Shown: positions 45,596-55,626, counted from the stretch's first letter. The stretch is 64,000 bases of DNA from VAZQ01 sp963725185 (GCA_963725185.1 CAVRXO010000006.1:620001-684000), one strand, 5' to 3'. Made by a program: numbers and translations. Notes: generated from the sequence alone by a model not told the origin.

Positions 45596-45687
45596 AGGAA
45601 ACCTAAAAGTGGCCGACACACCAACTGGGATGGCCAATTGACATCGCCGACTGGGCGGCGTGGGTGAGACCTGCGGTCTCTGAGCAC

Positions 45688-46842
45688 CTATTTTGTAAAC
45701 ATGGGCTTCTTCGGGGTGGTCGGCGGAGTAGCTGCGGCTGGCGAGACCACGAAAGTGACCCATGCGTTCCAGCCACTTGGCCGATCCGAGGAGTCGAATT
45801 CCTCGTACGCCTTGAAATTCAGATAGCCCTGCATCCCACCGACCGGGAAGATGAACCCCAGTTGCGGGCCGATGCCGAGCACCTGCGACCGGAAGCAACC
45901 GACCCGATCACCGGACCCGCTGTCGCATCCGATCTCTTGGTAGACATAACCCACCGCGCCCACCTGTACCTTGGGGCTCAGGAACTGCGACGCGCCCAGA
46001 TCCAGGTGCAAGTCGACGCCGTTCTGATATTGGGTGGATTGATTCTCAAGATTGTAGGTGAAGCCGAGCACCGCCGAGAATTCATGCCCGGTCTTCGGAT
46101 TGAAATAGGTATAGCCGCCGCCGGCATCGATCGCGCCGTGGCCGATGCCCATATTGGCCAGGCTGGAGGAGCTGTAGACGCCGACCGGGATGTCTCCGGT
46201 GAGGTAGGTCATGTAGTTGTTGACGCCCGCGTTCCAGCGAAGCGAGAACTGCGGGATCAGATCCGCGAAACCCCAAGCCGTGCTGCTGATGCTGTCCATT
46301 CGCGGCCCGAACGGAATGACGGTGCCGCCCGGTCCAGCCACTAACCCGGTCAGCGTTCCCGCCAGGTTGGCGCTCGTGGTGCCGTACCCCGTCATCAAGC
46401 TCGCGGACGCCTGGCCGCCAAGGACCGGCGATGCGAACACATAGGTCGGGATGGCAAAGCCGAGATCGCCGCTGGCGTTCAAACTCGCGTTCAGGTTGGC
46501 CGTCAGGTTTGCCGGAATTCTGCCGATCTGAATCTCGCGTGCAAGGGCGACGTTGGAACCAGCCGACACGCTGGTATGATAATAGATCGAGGCGAGCGAC
46601 CATCCGGGTTGCTGCGGAGCGGCCGCGAGGCTCCCGAAAAAGCCGGGAACCCAGAAGCTCACACCCCCTTCGTCGGCCATGGCGCTGTTCGGCGCCGAAG
46701 CAGCCGCCATGACTGCAAGCGCGCCGCAAACCAGGCACGTCCGGATTGCGCGCTTCCGCGGCGGCCTCCGCCGAATGCCCGCCGGGGCAAGTATCGTGCT
46801 GACAGTTTGTCGCTTGCCTTCCGCGATTCGAATGGTCCCCAT
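45688..46842 (-). CDS. SphA/MetA-family outer-membrane transport protein
   Basis: 384 residues; a long basic lead and signal (cleavage near ANSAMA, about residue 55), then a mature part matching the phenol-degradation MetA/SphA group of outer-membrane channels (FWVPGFFGSLAAAP, YYHTSVSAGSN, ALGFTYNLENQSTQYQNGVDLHLDLGASQFL, GCDSGSGDRVGCFRSQVLGIGPQLGFIFPV). These import aromatic or hydrophobic compounds. Complete. A clean single gene, with no dyad copy found upstream. Confidence 0.85.
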   Translation of the reverse strand: MGTIRIAEGKRQTVSTILAPAGIRRRPPRKRAIRTCLVCGALAVMAAASAPNSAMADEGGVSFWVPGFFGSLAAAPQQPGWSLASIYYHTSVSAGSNVALAREIQIGRIPANLTANLNASLNASGDLGFAIPTYVFASPVLGGQASASLMTGYGTTSANLAGTLTGLVAGPGGTVIPFGPRMDSISSTAWGFADLIPQFSLRWNAGVNNYMTYLTGDIPVGVYSSSSLANMGIGHGAIDAGGGYTYFNPKTGHEFSAVLGFTYNLENQSTQYQNGVDLHLDLGASQFLSPKVQVGAVGYVYQEIGCDSGSGDRVGCFRSQVLGIGPQLGFIFPVGGMQGYLNFKAYEEFDSSDRPSGWNAWVTFVVSPAAATPPTTPKKPMFTK

Positions 46843-47149
46843 GTCCGCCCCCCTGCTTAATCGACGTGACCTGCGGCTAGACCGGCGCTACGCTCGGTCG
46901 CGCGGTCCGCGGCGCAAATGCACGAGTGCCGAAGAACCCCCCACCTAAACCCAAGACTAGTCCTGTCCCGCTCGGCTCGATATCAAATTCCGGCAAGCTC
47001 GTGCATGCTCGGGAAGAAAATCAATGTGTGTGGCTTGGATGACACAGCGTTGAATAGATAAATTCTTTCAATAGGTTCTTTGACATCTGCCGAGCCATCA
47101 AACGAGCAGATCGGCGCATTCATTCATGGCCTGACCCGTCCGCAGCAAA
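46843..47149. other. no supported gene
   Basis: About 300 bp upstream of the SphA gene; AT-richer stretches around 47000-47090 could hold its promoter. No repeat or RNA seen. Confidence 0.35.
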
Positions 47150-47178
47150 AAAGCCCCGGTCGTAAAACGCCGGGGCCT
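47150..47178 (-). terminator. intrinsic terminator of the polysaccharide operon
   Basis: Stem GCCCCGG (47154-47160) / CCGGGGC (47171-47177), loop 10 nt, followed on the minus strand by TTTTTT. It serves transcripts from the right, i.e. the polysaccharide operon ending at 47672. Between 47179 and 47671 there is an 85-codon minus frame (47177-47434) I cannot assign. Confidence 0.7.
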
Positions 47179-47671
47179 ACTGCGCCGCCGCCCCCACCGC
47201 CCCGAACCGAGACGATCTACCAGCCGAATTTAATAATTTGACGCTAGCCATGACGATGTTGAGCCGTCGCTTCACGTCGACCGAGTCGACGACACCAGTT
47301 GTTATTTGGGGGCTAGTAAAATTGAAAATCGCAAAGCAGCAAATTCCTGCAGTTGAATCGATTGGTCGACGAATTCCATTGACCGTGATATTTGGTATAA
47401 ACGCTGCTATCGCTATTCCGGCATGTGTGGCCAAACTCTCGGGCCATCACTCAGCGTGGGCGCCAATACGTGTTGATTTCGTGACAACCCCACTTCGTCC
47501 GAGACCGTTGCGATCAACTGACCGCCGAGGTGGAGCGCAGCCGATCGATGATTCGCTGGATCAATTGTCGACTTGGGCCCGACGACAGGTCTCGAATGGC
47601 AACTCCCGCCCTCGGCGATCAGCCTTTTCTTAATCTCGCATGTCTTTCGATCCACATGACCGGCTTGCCAG

Positions 47672-49537
47672 TCAGTCCGTGAATCCGTATCGAGCATAAA
47701 GTCGCGACTGGTCGATCATCGCGCCGAATCGTTGAAACCGCCGAATCTGGCCCGTGTTTGTCTTGTTCAGAACAGCACCGACCAATTTGTCCCTGATACT
47801 GCCGGCAGTACCGAGCGCATGAGTGGCGACGTCCGACGCCGTGCGGCCCCATTCAGCGACCAGAATGTAACTGTCGATAAAGCGCGTGGTTAGACACACA
47901 TCAACCAGGGGCAGCAGGGCCGGGAGATCGACGATGACCATCTCATACGAGTGGCGAAGCGTCTCGAATACCGATCGCATCGCTTCGGATGCCAGTGCAT
48001 CATGGGGCTGGAAAGGGAGCGCCCCGACGCCGGCAGGCAGGAATTCCAGGCCCGATCCGGTTTCCTTCCAGATGCACTCCTCAAGAGAACGGGTATTTTC
48101 AAGAGCGGCCAGCAGCCCCCCGCGATGGGGACCGCCGAACGTTCTGGAAAGCTCCGGGTTGTGCAAGTCGCAATCGACAAGGACCGTTCGGACGCCGGAT
48201 CCAGCGAGAACGCGAGCAAGATTGACGGCTATTGCGGATTTTCCTTCACCGGGCAAAGCAGAGATAATTCCAATGACGTCACCTTTTTGACCTTCCCTGG
48301 ACAGCTCCAAGAACAGCTTCATCGAGCGGATCGAATCGGCAAATCGAGAGGCCGGAAAATCGATGGAGGCCGAGCACATGTCTGCCAGCCTGGTGGATTG
48401 CTTCGAGCGAGACCGGACAATCCGCCACCTTTTCCACCGATGGCCGGTCGGTCCTTGGTGGCGCAGCGCGAGGATCCAGCCCAGCAAGGACCGCCTGAGG
48501 CCGAATGTTGGAACGTAGCTGATAAATCTGGTCTGAAGCGCGGTTTCGACCTGGGCACCCGTGCGCAAGCTGCGGTCCGACAGGTCACGCCAGATCGCAA
48601 TTGCCAGCCCACCGAGCAGACCCCCGCACACCGCGATCGCCATGACCAAGCGCCTTTCCGGATGGCTCTTGCGCTCGGGTGGCACGGCTCTCGATACGAT
48701 CCAAGCATCTGCGATCGGAAACGACTGCTGCTGAACCAACTCGCCATAGCGATGCAAGAAATTTTCGTAAAGGCTGCGATAAGTCTGAGCCGTGCTCTCG
48801 AGCTCGTGAAATGTCGCTTGAGACTGATTGCTGAGATCACTGTGAGTCTTGAAGTCTATGAAGGATTGCTCGGCTTCCGACGCCTGCTTCGCCAGCTCCT
48901 TGATACTGTCCTGGAGCCAGGCGCTAGCCCGACGCAGGGCCTGGTACCTCGCCTCTTGCTGCTCATGAATATAGGTTTCGGCAATGAGGTTGGGGACTCG
49001 CGCCGCGATCTCCGGGCTAGTGGAGCGGAAATCAATCCGGATAACGAACGTTAGCCCAAACCGTTGAACGTCGAGTACACGTTCGAAGGAATCGACGAGC
49101 GCCTGAGAAACCTCCTGCTCCGTCTCGGTCGCGGGAGGGGCGGCGGAGAAGTGAAACAGTCTGCCCAGCAGGCTCGGCGCGGTAAACTCGGGCAGGCTCC
49201 CCAGATCGAGGGTTTTGATCACCGGTACCGCGATGTCCTGCGATTTGATGACGGGGATCTGGCTGTCCACGTTCGTTGACATCGTCGCAGCGTCGATCGA
49301 CGCGGCCTGCGCGCCCGATAACCCCATCCTGAGCGGGTCGACCATGACCAGCGTTTGGCCCGTGAACGACTCGGGCGTGATCACTATATAGACAAGCCCG
49401 AGAAACAATGCGGCGCCGACGCAGCCGACCAGCCACGGATATTGCCGCCTGACGAGACCCGTCAGCAACTCGAGCACCTCTGTGGGCGAGGTCGTTTCGG
49501 TCCCCTCGAGCGGCGGAATTCTGGTCGCCTGCAGCAT
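47672..49537 (-). CDS. chain-length determinant / tyrosine autokinase
   Basis: 621 residues, ExoP/Wzc-like. N-terminal helix (about 35-55), periplasmic Wzz domain with a coiled-coil segment (about 200-260), second helix (about 290-312), then a cytoplasmic BY-kinase domain with Walker A GEGKS, Walker A' VLVDCDLHNPE and Walker B MVIVDLPALL. The C-terminal Tyr cluster is short (SRLYARYGF). It controls polymer length and export of the polysaccharide. Last gene of the operon, upstream of the terminator. Confidence 0.9.
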   Translation of the reverse strand: MLQATRIPPLEGTETTSPTEVLELLTGLVRRQYPWLVGCVGAALFLGLVYIVITPESFTGQTLVMVDPLRMGLSGAQAASIDAATMSTNVDSQIPVIKSQDIAVPVIKTLDLGSLPEFTAPSLLGRLFHFSAAPPATETEQEVSQALVDSFERVLDVQRFGLTFVIRIDFRSTSPEIAARVPNLIAETYIHEQQEARYQALRRASAWLQDSIKELAKQASEAEQSFIDFKTHSDLSNQSQATFHELESTAQTYRSLYENFLHRYGELVQQQSFPIADAWIVSRAVPPERKSHPERRLVMAIAVCGGLLGGLAIAIWRDLSDRSLRTGAQVETALQTRFISYVPTFGLRRSLLGWILALRHQGPTGHRWKRWRIVRSRSKQSTRLADMCSASIDFPASRFADSIRSMKLFLELSREGQKGDVIGIISALPGEGKSAIAVNLARVLAGSGVRTVLVDCDLHNPELSRTFGGPHRGGLLAALENTRSLEECIWKETGSGLEFLPAGVGALPFQPHDALASEAMRSVFETLRHSYEMVIVDLPALLPLVDVCLTTRFIDSYILVAEWGRTASDVATHALGTAGSIRDKLVGAVLNKTNTGQIRRFQRFGAMIDQSRLYARYGFTD

Positions 49538-49636
49538 GACTCCTACCCCTATTCGATGTCTTGAACCATGACCGATGTGTCCGGATCCTTGCGGTCGGGA
49601 TTTGAGCTTCGCGGGCTGCGTTGCCTCCGGCCGAGT

Positions 49637-50800
49637 TCACGTCAGTGAGGGGTGATGGGTGATTTCCGGAAGGTCATGGCGCCCGGCGAAAGACCAAATC
49701 ACCCAACCCAGGTGATAGCTGCGGCATTCGAGCCGCAGCTCCACATGCTCCGGTCCAAGCGGCTTCTCGACCCCTCCCGCGAACGAGCGAATAATCGACC
49801 GTGCCGCCCTCTCGGCCTTGCTCCGGAGCTCTCCGCGACGAACGTGTGATCTGATGATCAAACCAAGCTCCGGAACGAGCATGCTTTTGCCAAGCTGGTT
49901 GTCGCCGTAAATCCAGGCAAAGCCGTTCTTCAGCGCACGCCTCGCCTGCTGGAGGCCGTGTCTTTCCGCATGCTCGAGGAAGGCCGGTGCCATGCCGTCC
50001 TGATGAACGGAATACACTTCATAGAAGTCAACGACCTTTCCTTGGTGGACATCGTAGAACCAAGGCCACTCTCCCATCGGCCCCTGCAAGTCCATGAGCT
50101 TGCGCGTGCACCGATTGGCCAGCTCGATGGCCCCCGCATGACCGAACACCTCTCCGTACCGATAACAGGCAAGGGTCAGATATGTCTGCGTTGCAAACGA
50201 AGCCCATCGCCGGCGGACCCCGGCAACCCGGTCGAAGAACAGGCCGCTTTGGCAGGTGAAGCGCTCGTCTAGGAAACGATAGAGCCGATCGGCGCGCTCG
50301 GACCAAGCCGTTCGATCGTCCTCGCTCTTGCTGACGACGGCGCACAGCATCATGCCGAGGTCCTGTGCGCGCCAATGTCGCCATCCGGGGGCGTCGTCGA
50401 TCAGCCGTTCGATGGCCAGGCGGACTCGCTCCGGCAGCGGATAGCCGAGCTCGGCGGACGCCCACAGCGCCATGGCGTAGGCGTAGAGGGGGACAGGCAG
50501 CTCGGTGATCAGGCAAGCGTTGCGCGTGAAGATCGATCGCAGATCGCGGGGCGGCGCATAGCCGGTCCGGAGCAGTCGCGACAAACCGAGAAGGACATTC
50601 AGAGTGTAGAACACGTCGCTCTGGGGGAGCAACTCGTTGGGGCTATGCCGGCCGTCAAGGTGATAGATGTGGGACCAGCGGTTCGCCAGCGGCAGCCAGC
50701 AGCTGTCCAGTCCGCGAAGGGCGAACCGAATCAGAGGCGAAAGCGCCATCTCTTTCTGCGTTGACGGTATGGATTGCGGGATTTCCCCGACGTATTGCAT
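49637..50800 (-). CDS. alpha/alpha-toroid-like polysaccharide-locus protein
   Basis: 387 residues, cytoplasmic by sequence: DSCWLPLANRWSHIYHLDG near the N-terminus, then regularly spaced helical repeats with Trp and Tyr (MALWASAELGYPLP, LYRFLDERFTCQSGLFFD, GEWPWFYDVHQGKVVDFYEVYSVHQDGMAP). The pattern suggests a six-hairpin or alpha/alpha-barrel fold as in glycoside hydrolases, lyases and glucuronyl epimerases. I start at 50798-50800, where the frame's homologous part begins; a longer frame extends upstream into the flippase gene. Function unknown; possibly a uronic-acid modifying or polymer-trimming enzyme. Confidence 0.65.
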   Translation of the reverse strand: MQYVGEIPQSIPSTQKEMALSPLIRFALRGLDSCWLPLANRWSHIYHLDGRHSPNELLPQSDVFYTLNVLLGLSRLLRTGYAPPRDLRSIFTRNACLITELPVPLYAYAMALWASAELGYPLPERVRLAIERLIDDAPGWRHWRAQDLGMMLCAVVSKSEDDRTAWSERADRLYRFLDERFTCQSGLFFDRVAGVRRRWASFATQTYLTLACYRYGEVFGHAGAIELANRCTRKLMDLQGPMGEWPWFYDVHQGKVVDFYEVYSVHQDGMAPAFLEHAERHGLQQARRALKNGFAWIYGDNQLGKSMLVPELGLIIRSHVRRGELRSKAERAARSIIRSFAGGVEKPLGPEHVELRLECRSYHLGWVIWSFAGRHDLPEITHHPSLT

Positions 50801-50811
50801 TTTCGCATCCT

Positions 50812-52155
50812 TCAGTTTGGCTCGGCGGCAAGAAGCGGGTTGCTCGGGTCTTTCGCGATCGTGGTCGAATGCGCAGCGCGCCGGGACCATGCCGCAAGGG
50901 CCACGGCGCCTGTGGCTTGAGTCGAATAGCCGACGAGGCACGCCACCACCGCCCCAGCGGCCGCCAGCTCCGGTACCAGGGTATAGGTCACCAAGAGGGA
51001 CACGACCGCGCTCACCAGGGTCACGAGTGCGTAGGGGCGTGCCAAGCCTCGGGAGAACAGGGCCGTCTCGAGCGGCAGGATCGTTGCCATCACGACGAAG
51101 ACCGGCGCCCAGAGCTGCAGTACCGGCGCAAAGGCCGCCGCCGGCTCGCCATAGGCCAGCTTCAGCACCGGCTTGGCGATGAAAACGATGAGACATGCAA
51201 TCGCGGCGCTGGCCAGCAGATTTCGCAAGATCGTGCGCACGATCAGCCGGGTGATGCCCTCGTCCCCGCGGATCCTGCGCGACGCAAAGCCGTGCTTGTC
51301 CACCAGATCGAGGCTACGCATGATCACGCCCAGGGGCTGGAGCAGGTTCCGAGTCATCACATATCCGGCTGTCTGCAGCGGAGGCTGCACCGTTCCGAGG
51401 ACGAACAAAGGTATGTGCATGTAGGCGCCGGACGCGATGGCGCCGAGCGTGGTCCAGGCAAACAGGGTCCGTATGTCGCGATCGAGCTCGCGAAACCCCT
51501 CCCTGAAGCGCGGTCGGATCCCGCTCCAGACCAGCTGCGCGCCTGCTGCCACTGATATTGCGGCAAGGATCAACATCGAATGAGCGAAGGTCGCGACCCC
51601 GGCATAGCCGAGGCCGACAACCAGTCCGTACGCGGCAACGATGCAAGTCGAAACCAAAAGGGACTTGTTCTGTGAATTGCGCTTGATCAGAAAGAGGCGG
51701 TTCACGTCGACCTGGAAGAAGACCGCGATGCAGGCGAGCGCCGCTGCCGCGATATCGGAGCTGAAGGAGCTCGCCGAGAGCGCAACGAGCGCGCAATAGC
51801 TCGTAAGCGCGATGGTCAAGGCGCTGCCGATTATGACGATGTGAGCTGCGAGCAACGAACCGGCTTTGGATGCAAACGCCTCGGACGAGAGCAACGACAC
51901 CTTGATTGTGAACCCCCGTTGTATCGCCTGCAGGGTGAGCGCAATCGAGAGCGCGATGCCGTAGCCGGCATACTCCGCGGCGCTGTACACCCGCACCAGG
52001 CCGATGGAGAGCAGAAAATTGCCGATCGAGAACAGGGTCTGGTCGGCGAACGAGATGACATAACTCACCTGTCCTGGCCTCGGTGGCCATCTCCATTCCG
52101 AGGATGGTGAACGCGCCGCCGTGCGGCAGGCCACCTGAGCAAAGCGCGCCCTCAT
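50812..52155 (-). CDS. Wzx-like polysaccharide flippase
   Basis: 447 residues with about 12 hydrophobic helices, typical of MATE/MOP-type lipid-linked oligosaccharide flippases (IGNFLLSIGLVRVYSAAEYAGYG near the N-terminus; FAPVLQLWAPVFVVMATILPLETALFSRGLARPYALV near the C-terminus). It moves the repeat unit on undecaprenyl diphosphate across the inner membrane. The first ~25 residues are Arg-rich and may not be translated; a later start is possible. In the same operon as wecC, 109 bp downstream of it. Confidence 0.82.
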   Translation of the reverse strand: MRARFAQVACRTAARSPSSEWRWPPRPGQVSYVISFADQTLFSIGNFLLSIGLVRVYSAAEYAGYGIALSIALTLQAIQRGFTIKVSLLSSEAFASKAGSLLAAHIVIIGSALTIALTSYCALVALSASSFSSDIAAAALACIAVFFQVDVNRLFLIKRNSQNKSLLVSTCIVAAYGLVVGLGYAGVATFAHSMLILAAISVAAGAQLVWSGIRPRFREGFRELDRDIRTLFAWTTLGAIASGAYMHIPLFVLGTVQPPLQTAGYVMTRNLLQPLGVIMRSLDLVDKHGFASRRIRGDEGITRLIVRTILRNLLASAAIACLIVFIAKPVLKLAYGEPAAAFAPVLQLWAPVFVVMATILPLETALFSRGLARPYALVTLVSAVVSLLVTYTLVPELAAAGAVVACLVGYSTQATGAVALAAWSRRAAHSTTIAKDPSNPLLAAEPN

Positions 52156-52264
52156 GACACGCCCAGTCGGTCGCCGGCAGCTGTCAAGGTTCGTTCCCGG
52201 ACGACTAATCTGTTGCTCCGCCGAGGTTCCGACCTTGACCGGCCGCGCGCCTGGATCTTGCGTC

Positions 52265-53593
52265 TCATGTCAATCCTCTGAGATCGCGCCAGATTCCCCG
52301 GGTATCGAGAACCGCAAGGTGGCGACGTTCGGCGAGCGGGACACTGCGGAACTCCTCATGATCGACGAGGACAACCGCGACCTCGCAGCTCGCCAAGGCA
52401 TCTTTGAGCGAGACGAACCCCGCCCCGGTCCCCGCAATGTCGCTGGGCAGCGCCCTGACATATGGCTCGACGATTTTAATCCGGGATCGGTAGCGTTCCG
52501 CCAACGCCTTGGCGACCTGCAAGGCGGGGCTGCCCCGCAGGTCGTCCACGTTCGCCTTGAACGACAGCCCGAGGCAGGCGACGTCGGCGTAGGGGTGCGC
52601 GTCGATGAGAGCCGTCGCAGCCGCGATCGTGTGAGCGACCATGCCGTCGTTGGTGGTGCGTGCGGTGCGAATAAGGTTGGCGAGATCCGGCGTGGAGTGC
52701 ACGATGAACCACGGGTCGACAGAAATGCAGTGACCGCCAACCCCCGGACCGGGTTTGAGAATATTGACGCGCGGATGCCGGTTTGCGAGATCGATGATGT
52801 CCCAAACGCTAATGTCGAGCCGCTCGCAAATCATCGCCAGCTCATTGGCGAAGGCAATATTCGTGTCGCGAAAAGCGTTCTCCGTCAGCTTCACAAGCTC
52901 GGCGGTGCGCGCCGTCGTGATGATGCAGGCGCCGCGGACGAAGGATTTGTAAAACCGCTGCGCGCGCAACGCGCACGCGATGGAGATGCCGCCGACACAG
53001 CGATCGTTTTGGACGATTTCCGAAAGGATCCTGCCCGGCAAGACGCGCTCAGGGCAGTAGGCGACGTTGACATCAGCCGCGGCCACGGCCTGTCGCGGAA
53101 AAGTCAGGTCGGGCCGCAGCTCCGAAAGCAGCGTGCATATCGCCTCGGTGGTGCCCACCGGCGAGGTCGATTCAAGAATGACCAGGTTGCCACGATCCAA
53201 CGCCGGCGCAATCGATCGCGCCGCGGCGAAGACGCAGGTCAGGTCGGGCCGCTTATGCTCATCGATGGGCGTCGGAACCGCGATGATGAATACATCGCTC
53301 GGCTCCGGTTCAGCAGCGACCCTGAGCGACCGGTCCGCGACGACCTTTTGCACGAGCCCGTCGAGATCCGGCTCGTAGATGTGGATCGACCCGGTCGCCA
53401 CCCCGTGGAGAACCTCCTCCTTGATGTCGACGCCAAGCACCTCGGCGTTGCGGCTGGCGATGACGGCGGCGGTCGGCAGGCCGATATAGCCGAGGCCGAG
53501 CACGGCGACTTTCGCGAATTCCCTTTGCCCGGGCGCCTGCGCACGAGCGCCCTCGGAGAATTTCTGCAGCATCATATCCTCACTGATCGTCAT
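52265..53593 (-). CDS. wecC: UDP-ManNAc dehydrogenase
   Basis: 442 residues, UDP-glucose/GDP-mannose dehydrogenase superfamily. NAD-binding GLGYIGLP (33-40), EPDLD, the middle domain with TENAFRDTNIAFANE, active-site Cys in GPGVGGHCISVDPWF, and the C-terminal domain GLSFKANVDDLRGSPA. WecC oxidises UDP-ManNAc to UDP-ManNAcA in two NAD-dependent steps. It overlaps the wecB-wecG gene by 4 bp (ATGA), so stoichiometric synthesis is expected. Confidence 0.9.
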   Translation of the reverse strand: MTISEDMMLQKFSEGARAQAPGQREFAKVAVLGLGYIGLPTAAVIASRNAEVLGVDIKEEVLHGVATGSIHIYEPDLDGLVQKVVADRSLRVAAEPEPSDVFIIAVPTPIDEHKRPDLTCVFAAARSIAPALDRGNLVILESTSPVGTTEAICTLLSELRPDLTFPRQAVAAADVNVAYCPERVLPGRILSEIVQNDRCVGGISIACALRAQRFYKSFVRGACIITTARTAELVKLTENAFRDTNIAFANELAMICERLDISVWDIIDLANRHPRVNILKPGPGVGGHCISVDPWFIVHSTPDLANLIRTARTTNDGMVAHTIAAATALIDAHPYADVACLGLSFKANVDDLRGSPALQVAKALAERYRSRIKIVEPYVRALPSDIAGTGAGFVSLKDALASCEVAVVLVDHEEFRSVPLAERRHLAVLDTRGIWRDLRGLT

Positions 53594-55626
53594 GGGACGA
53601 CGCTCCCCCCGCTACGGCGCGGGTGTGTTGATCGGATCAAGGCTTGTAGAAGGAGGAAGCCGAAGACTGCATTCGTTCGCGCGTAGCGCCACCACATGCG
53701 ACCAGGTTCCTGATAGACCCGATACGCCCACTCGAGTCCGCCCGCCTGCATCCAGTGCGGCGCCCGGCGAACCTTGCCGGCCAAAATATCGAATGAGCCC
53801 CCGACTCCCATGACAAAGGGAACATGAAGCGCGCCGCGCTGACGTCGGAGAAAACGCTCCTTGCGCGGCGTCGGCATGCCGACGAACAAGCAGTCGGGAT
53901 CGGCAGCTCTGACCGCCTCGATGACTGCGCTCTCCTGCTCCGGTCCAAAATAGCCGTGGTGGGTGCCTGCCAGGCGCAGCCCCGCGAATCGCTCGACCGC
54001 TGCCGCCGCGGCGCGTTGCACCACCTCTGGAGTAGCGCCGAGAAAATAGGGCCGAAAACCCTCGCGAGCGCACAGCGCGAGCAGAGCCATCATCAGGTCG
54101 ATTCCGGCCACACGGCTGCGCAGCCGAAGACCAAGCAGCCGGCCCGCCATAACGACGCCCACGCCGTCGGCACTGATGATGTCACTTGCGAGAACGTCAT
54201 GGCGCAGCTCGGTATTTCGCCGCATATCCACGAGCTTCGCCACGTTCATGGAAACCTGCACGATCGGCCGTTTCTCTCGCATCGCCTCACGTGCGCGGGA
54301 TACGGTGTCCTCCATCGATAGGACATCCACTGGAGCTCCGAGAACCTCAACTCGTATCGATGATTCTGCGAGGCGCCGGAGCTGTTGCGGCTGCGGGCCG
54401 CCCTTGCCGTTTTGCTGCGCCAACATGGCGGCTTGCGCGCCTCCGGGCTCGGGGGCCGCCGCGACAATGGGAGAAACTGCGCTCAGCGAACGATTGGTGC
54501 AGTGAGCGTGGGCGGGCAAATCATCGGCCAGGGCGGCGACAATTCGAGCGGATGCCTTGCCGTCACCGTAGATGGACTTGGCGATCTTCGACACTGGGGT
54601 TGGGCTCTCGAGGATCTCATTCAGTTTCGTGCAAATCAGGTCGGGGTTCGTGCCGACGAGTTGAACAAGGCCGGCCTCGACGCCCTCCGGCCGTTCCGTC
54701 TTATCGCGCATCACAAGCACTCGCTTGCCGAGCGAGGCGGCCTCCTCTTGCACGCCGCCCGAATCCGTGATGATGGCGGAGGCGCGCGAGAGGAGGTAAA
54801 CGAACGTGAGATAATCAATCGGTGCGATCAGATGTACGTTCGGAAAATGGTCCAGCGCGCGCTTCACGGGGCCGGCAACGTTCGGGTTGAGGTGCACCGG
54901 ATAGACGATCTCAACGTCATCGCGCTGCGCAATGCGCGCGAGTGCGCCGCAAATCCGGTCGAACCCAGCTCCGAAACTCTCGCGACGATGCCCGGTGACC
55001 AGAACGAGCCTTCGATTGGACTGGAGAAAACCCAGGTTCTCCTCGAGTTTACGACGGATGCGCCGATCGCGGTCAATCTTATCAATTATGAACTTTAGCG
55101 CATCGACCACCGTGTTGCCGGTGACATAAATCCTGTGCGCATCCGCTTTCTCGTCCAGGAGGTTCTGTCTAGACCGCTCGGTGGGAGCAAAAAGGTAAGT
55201 CGACACGAGATCGATCGCGCGCCGATTCATCTCCTCGGGGAAGGGACGAGACAGATCGTAGGTTCGCAACCCCGCCTCCACGTGGCCGACCGCAATGTTG
55301 CGGTGGAAGCAGGCAATGCTCGTGACAAATGCCGTAGTCGTGTCCCCGTGCGCCAGCACGACGTCCGGCTTGAAGCGATCGAGACAGGAATCGATCTCCC
55401 GCATGATGTTCGCCGCGAGATCGTTCAGCGCCTGACCGGGCTTCATCACGTTGAGATCGATGTCGGGCTTGATTGAAAAGAGATCGAGAACCTGATCGAG
55501 CATTTGTCGATGCTGACCGCTTGCGCAAACGATCAACTCAAGCGCAGCATGCTCTTCCAGGGACTTGATCACCAAAGCCATCTTGATGGCTTCGGGCCGC
55601 GTACCCACGACGGTCATCACGCGCAT
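53590..55626 (-). CDS. wecB-wecG: fused UDP-GlcNAc 2-epimerase (WecB) / ManNAcA transferase (WecG)
   Basis: 678 residues holding two complete domains. The first (1-370) is a non-hydrolysing epimerase: GTRPEAIKM, HGDTTTAF, HVEAGLRT, PFPEEMNRR, TGHRRESFG, SGGVQEEA. The second (about 420-678) is a WecG/TagA/CpsF glycosyltransferase: SADGVGVV, FLGATPEV, FVGMPTPRKERFL, GGSFDILAGKVRRAPHWMQ. A linker rich in Ala, Gly and Gln joins them (about 380-420). WecB makes UDP-ManNAc, WecG moves ManNAcA from the WecC product onto a lipid-linked sugar. The ATG 55624-55626 follows AGGAGGGGGG. The fusion is open throughout, without any frame change. Confidence 0.85.
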   Translation of the reverse strand: MRVMTVVGTRPEAIKMALVIKSLEEHAALELIVCASGQHRQMLDQVLDLFSIKPDIDLNVMKPGQALNDLAANIMREIDSCLDRFKPDVVLAHGDTTTAFVTSIACFHRNIAVGHVEAGLRTYDLSRPFPEEMNRRAIDLVSTYLFAPTERSRQNLLDEKADAHRIYVTGNTVVDALKFIIDKIDRDRRIRRKLEENLGFLQSNRRLVLVTGHRRESFGAGFDRICGALARIAQRDDVEIVYPVHLNPNVAGPVKRALDHFPNVHLIAPIDYLTFVYLLSRASAIITDSGGVQEEAASLGKRVLVMRDKTERPEGVEAGLVQLVGTNPDLICTKLNEILESPTPVSKIAKSIYGDGKASARIVAALADDLPAHAHCTNRSLSAVSPIVAAAPEPGGAQAAMLAQQNGKGGPQPQQLRRLAESSIRVEVLGAPVDVLSMEDTVSRAREAMREKRPIVQVSMNVAKLVDMRRNTELRHDVLASDIISADGVGVVMAGRLLGLRLRSRVAGIDLMMALLALCAREGFRPYFLGATPEVVQRAAAAAVERFAGLRLAGTHHGYFGPEQESAVIEAVRAADPDCLFVGMPTPRKERFLRRQRGALHVPFVMGVGGSFDILAGKVRRAPHWMQAGGLEWAYRVYQEPGRMWWRYARTNAVFGFLLLQALIRSTHPRRSGGSVVP

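Noticed and set aside
46843..47434. 85-codon minus frame at 47177-47434
   Set aside because: Ends within the terminator stem, no homology or ribosome site.
52154..53686. 510-codon plus-strand open frame
   Set aside because: Antisense to wecC; Asp/Arg-rich shadow.
53590..55626. WecB-WecG fusion as a frameshift artefact
   Set aside because: Both domains and the linker are in one uninterrupted frame; an artefactual joining would need loss of a stop codon in exactly the right phase. Kept as a finding, with resequencing advised.
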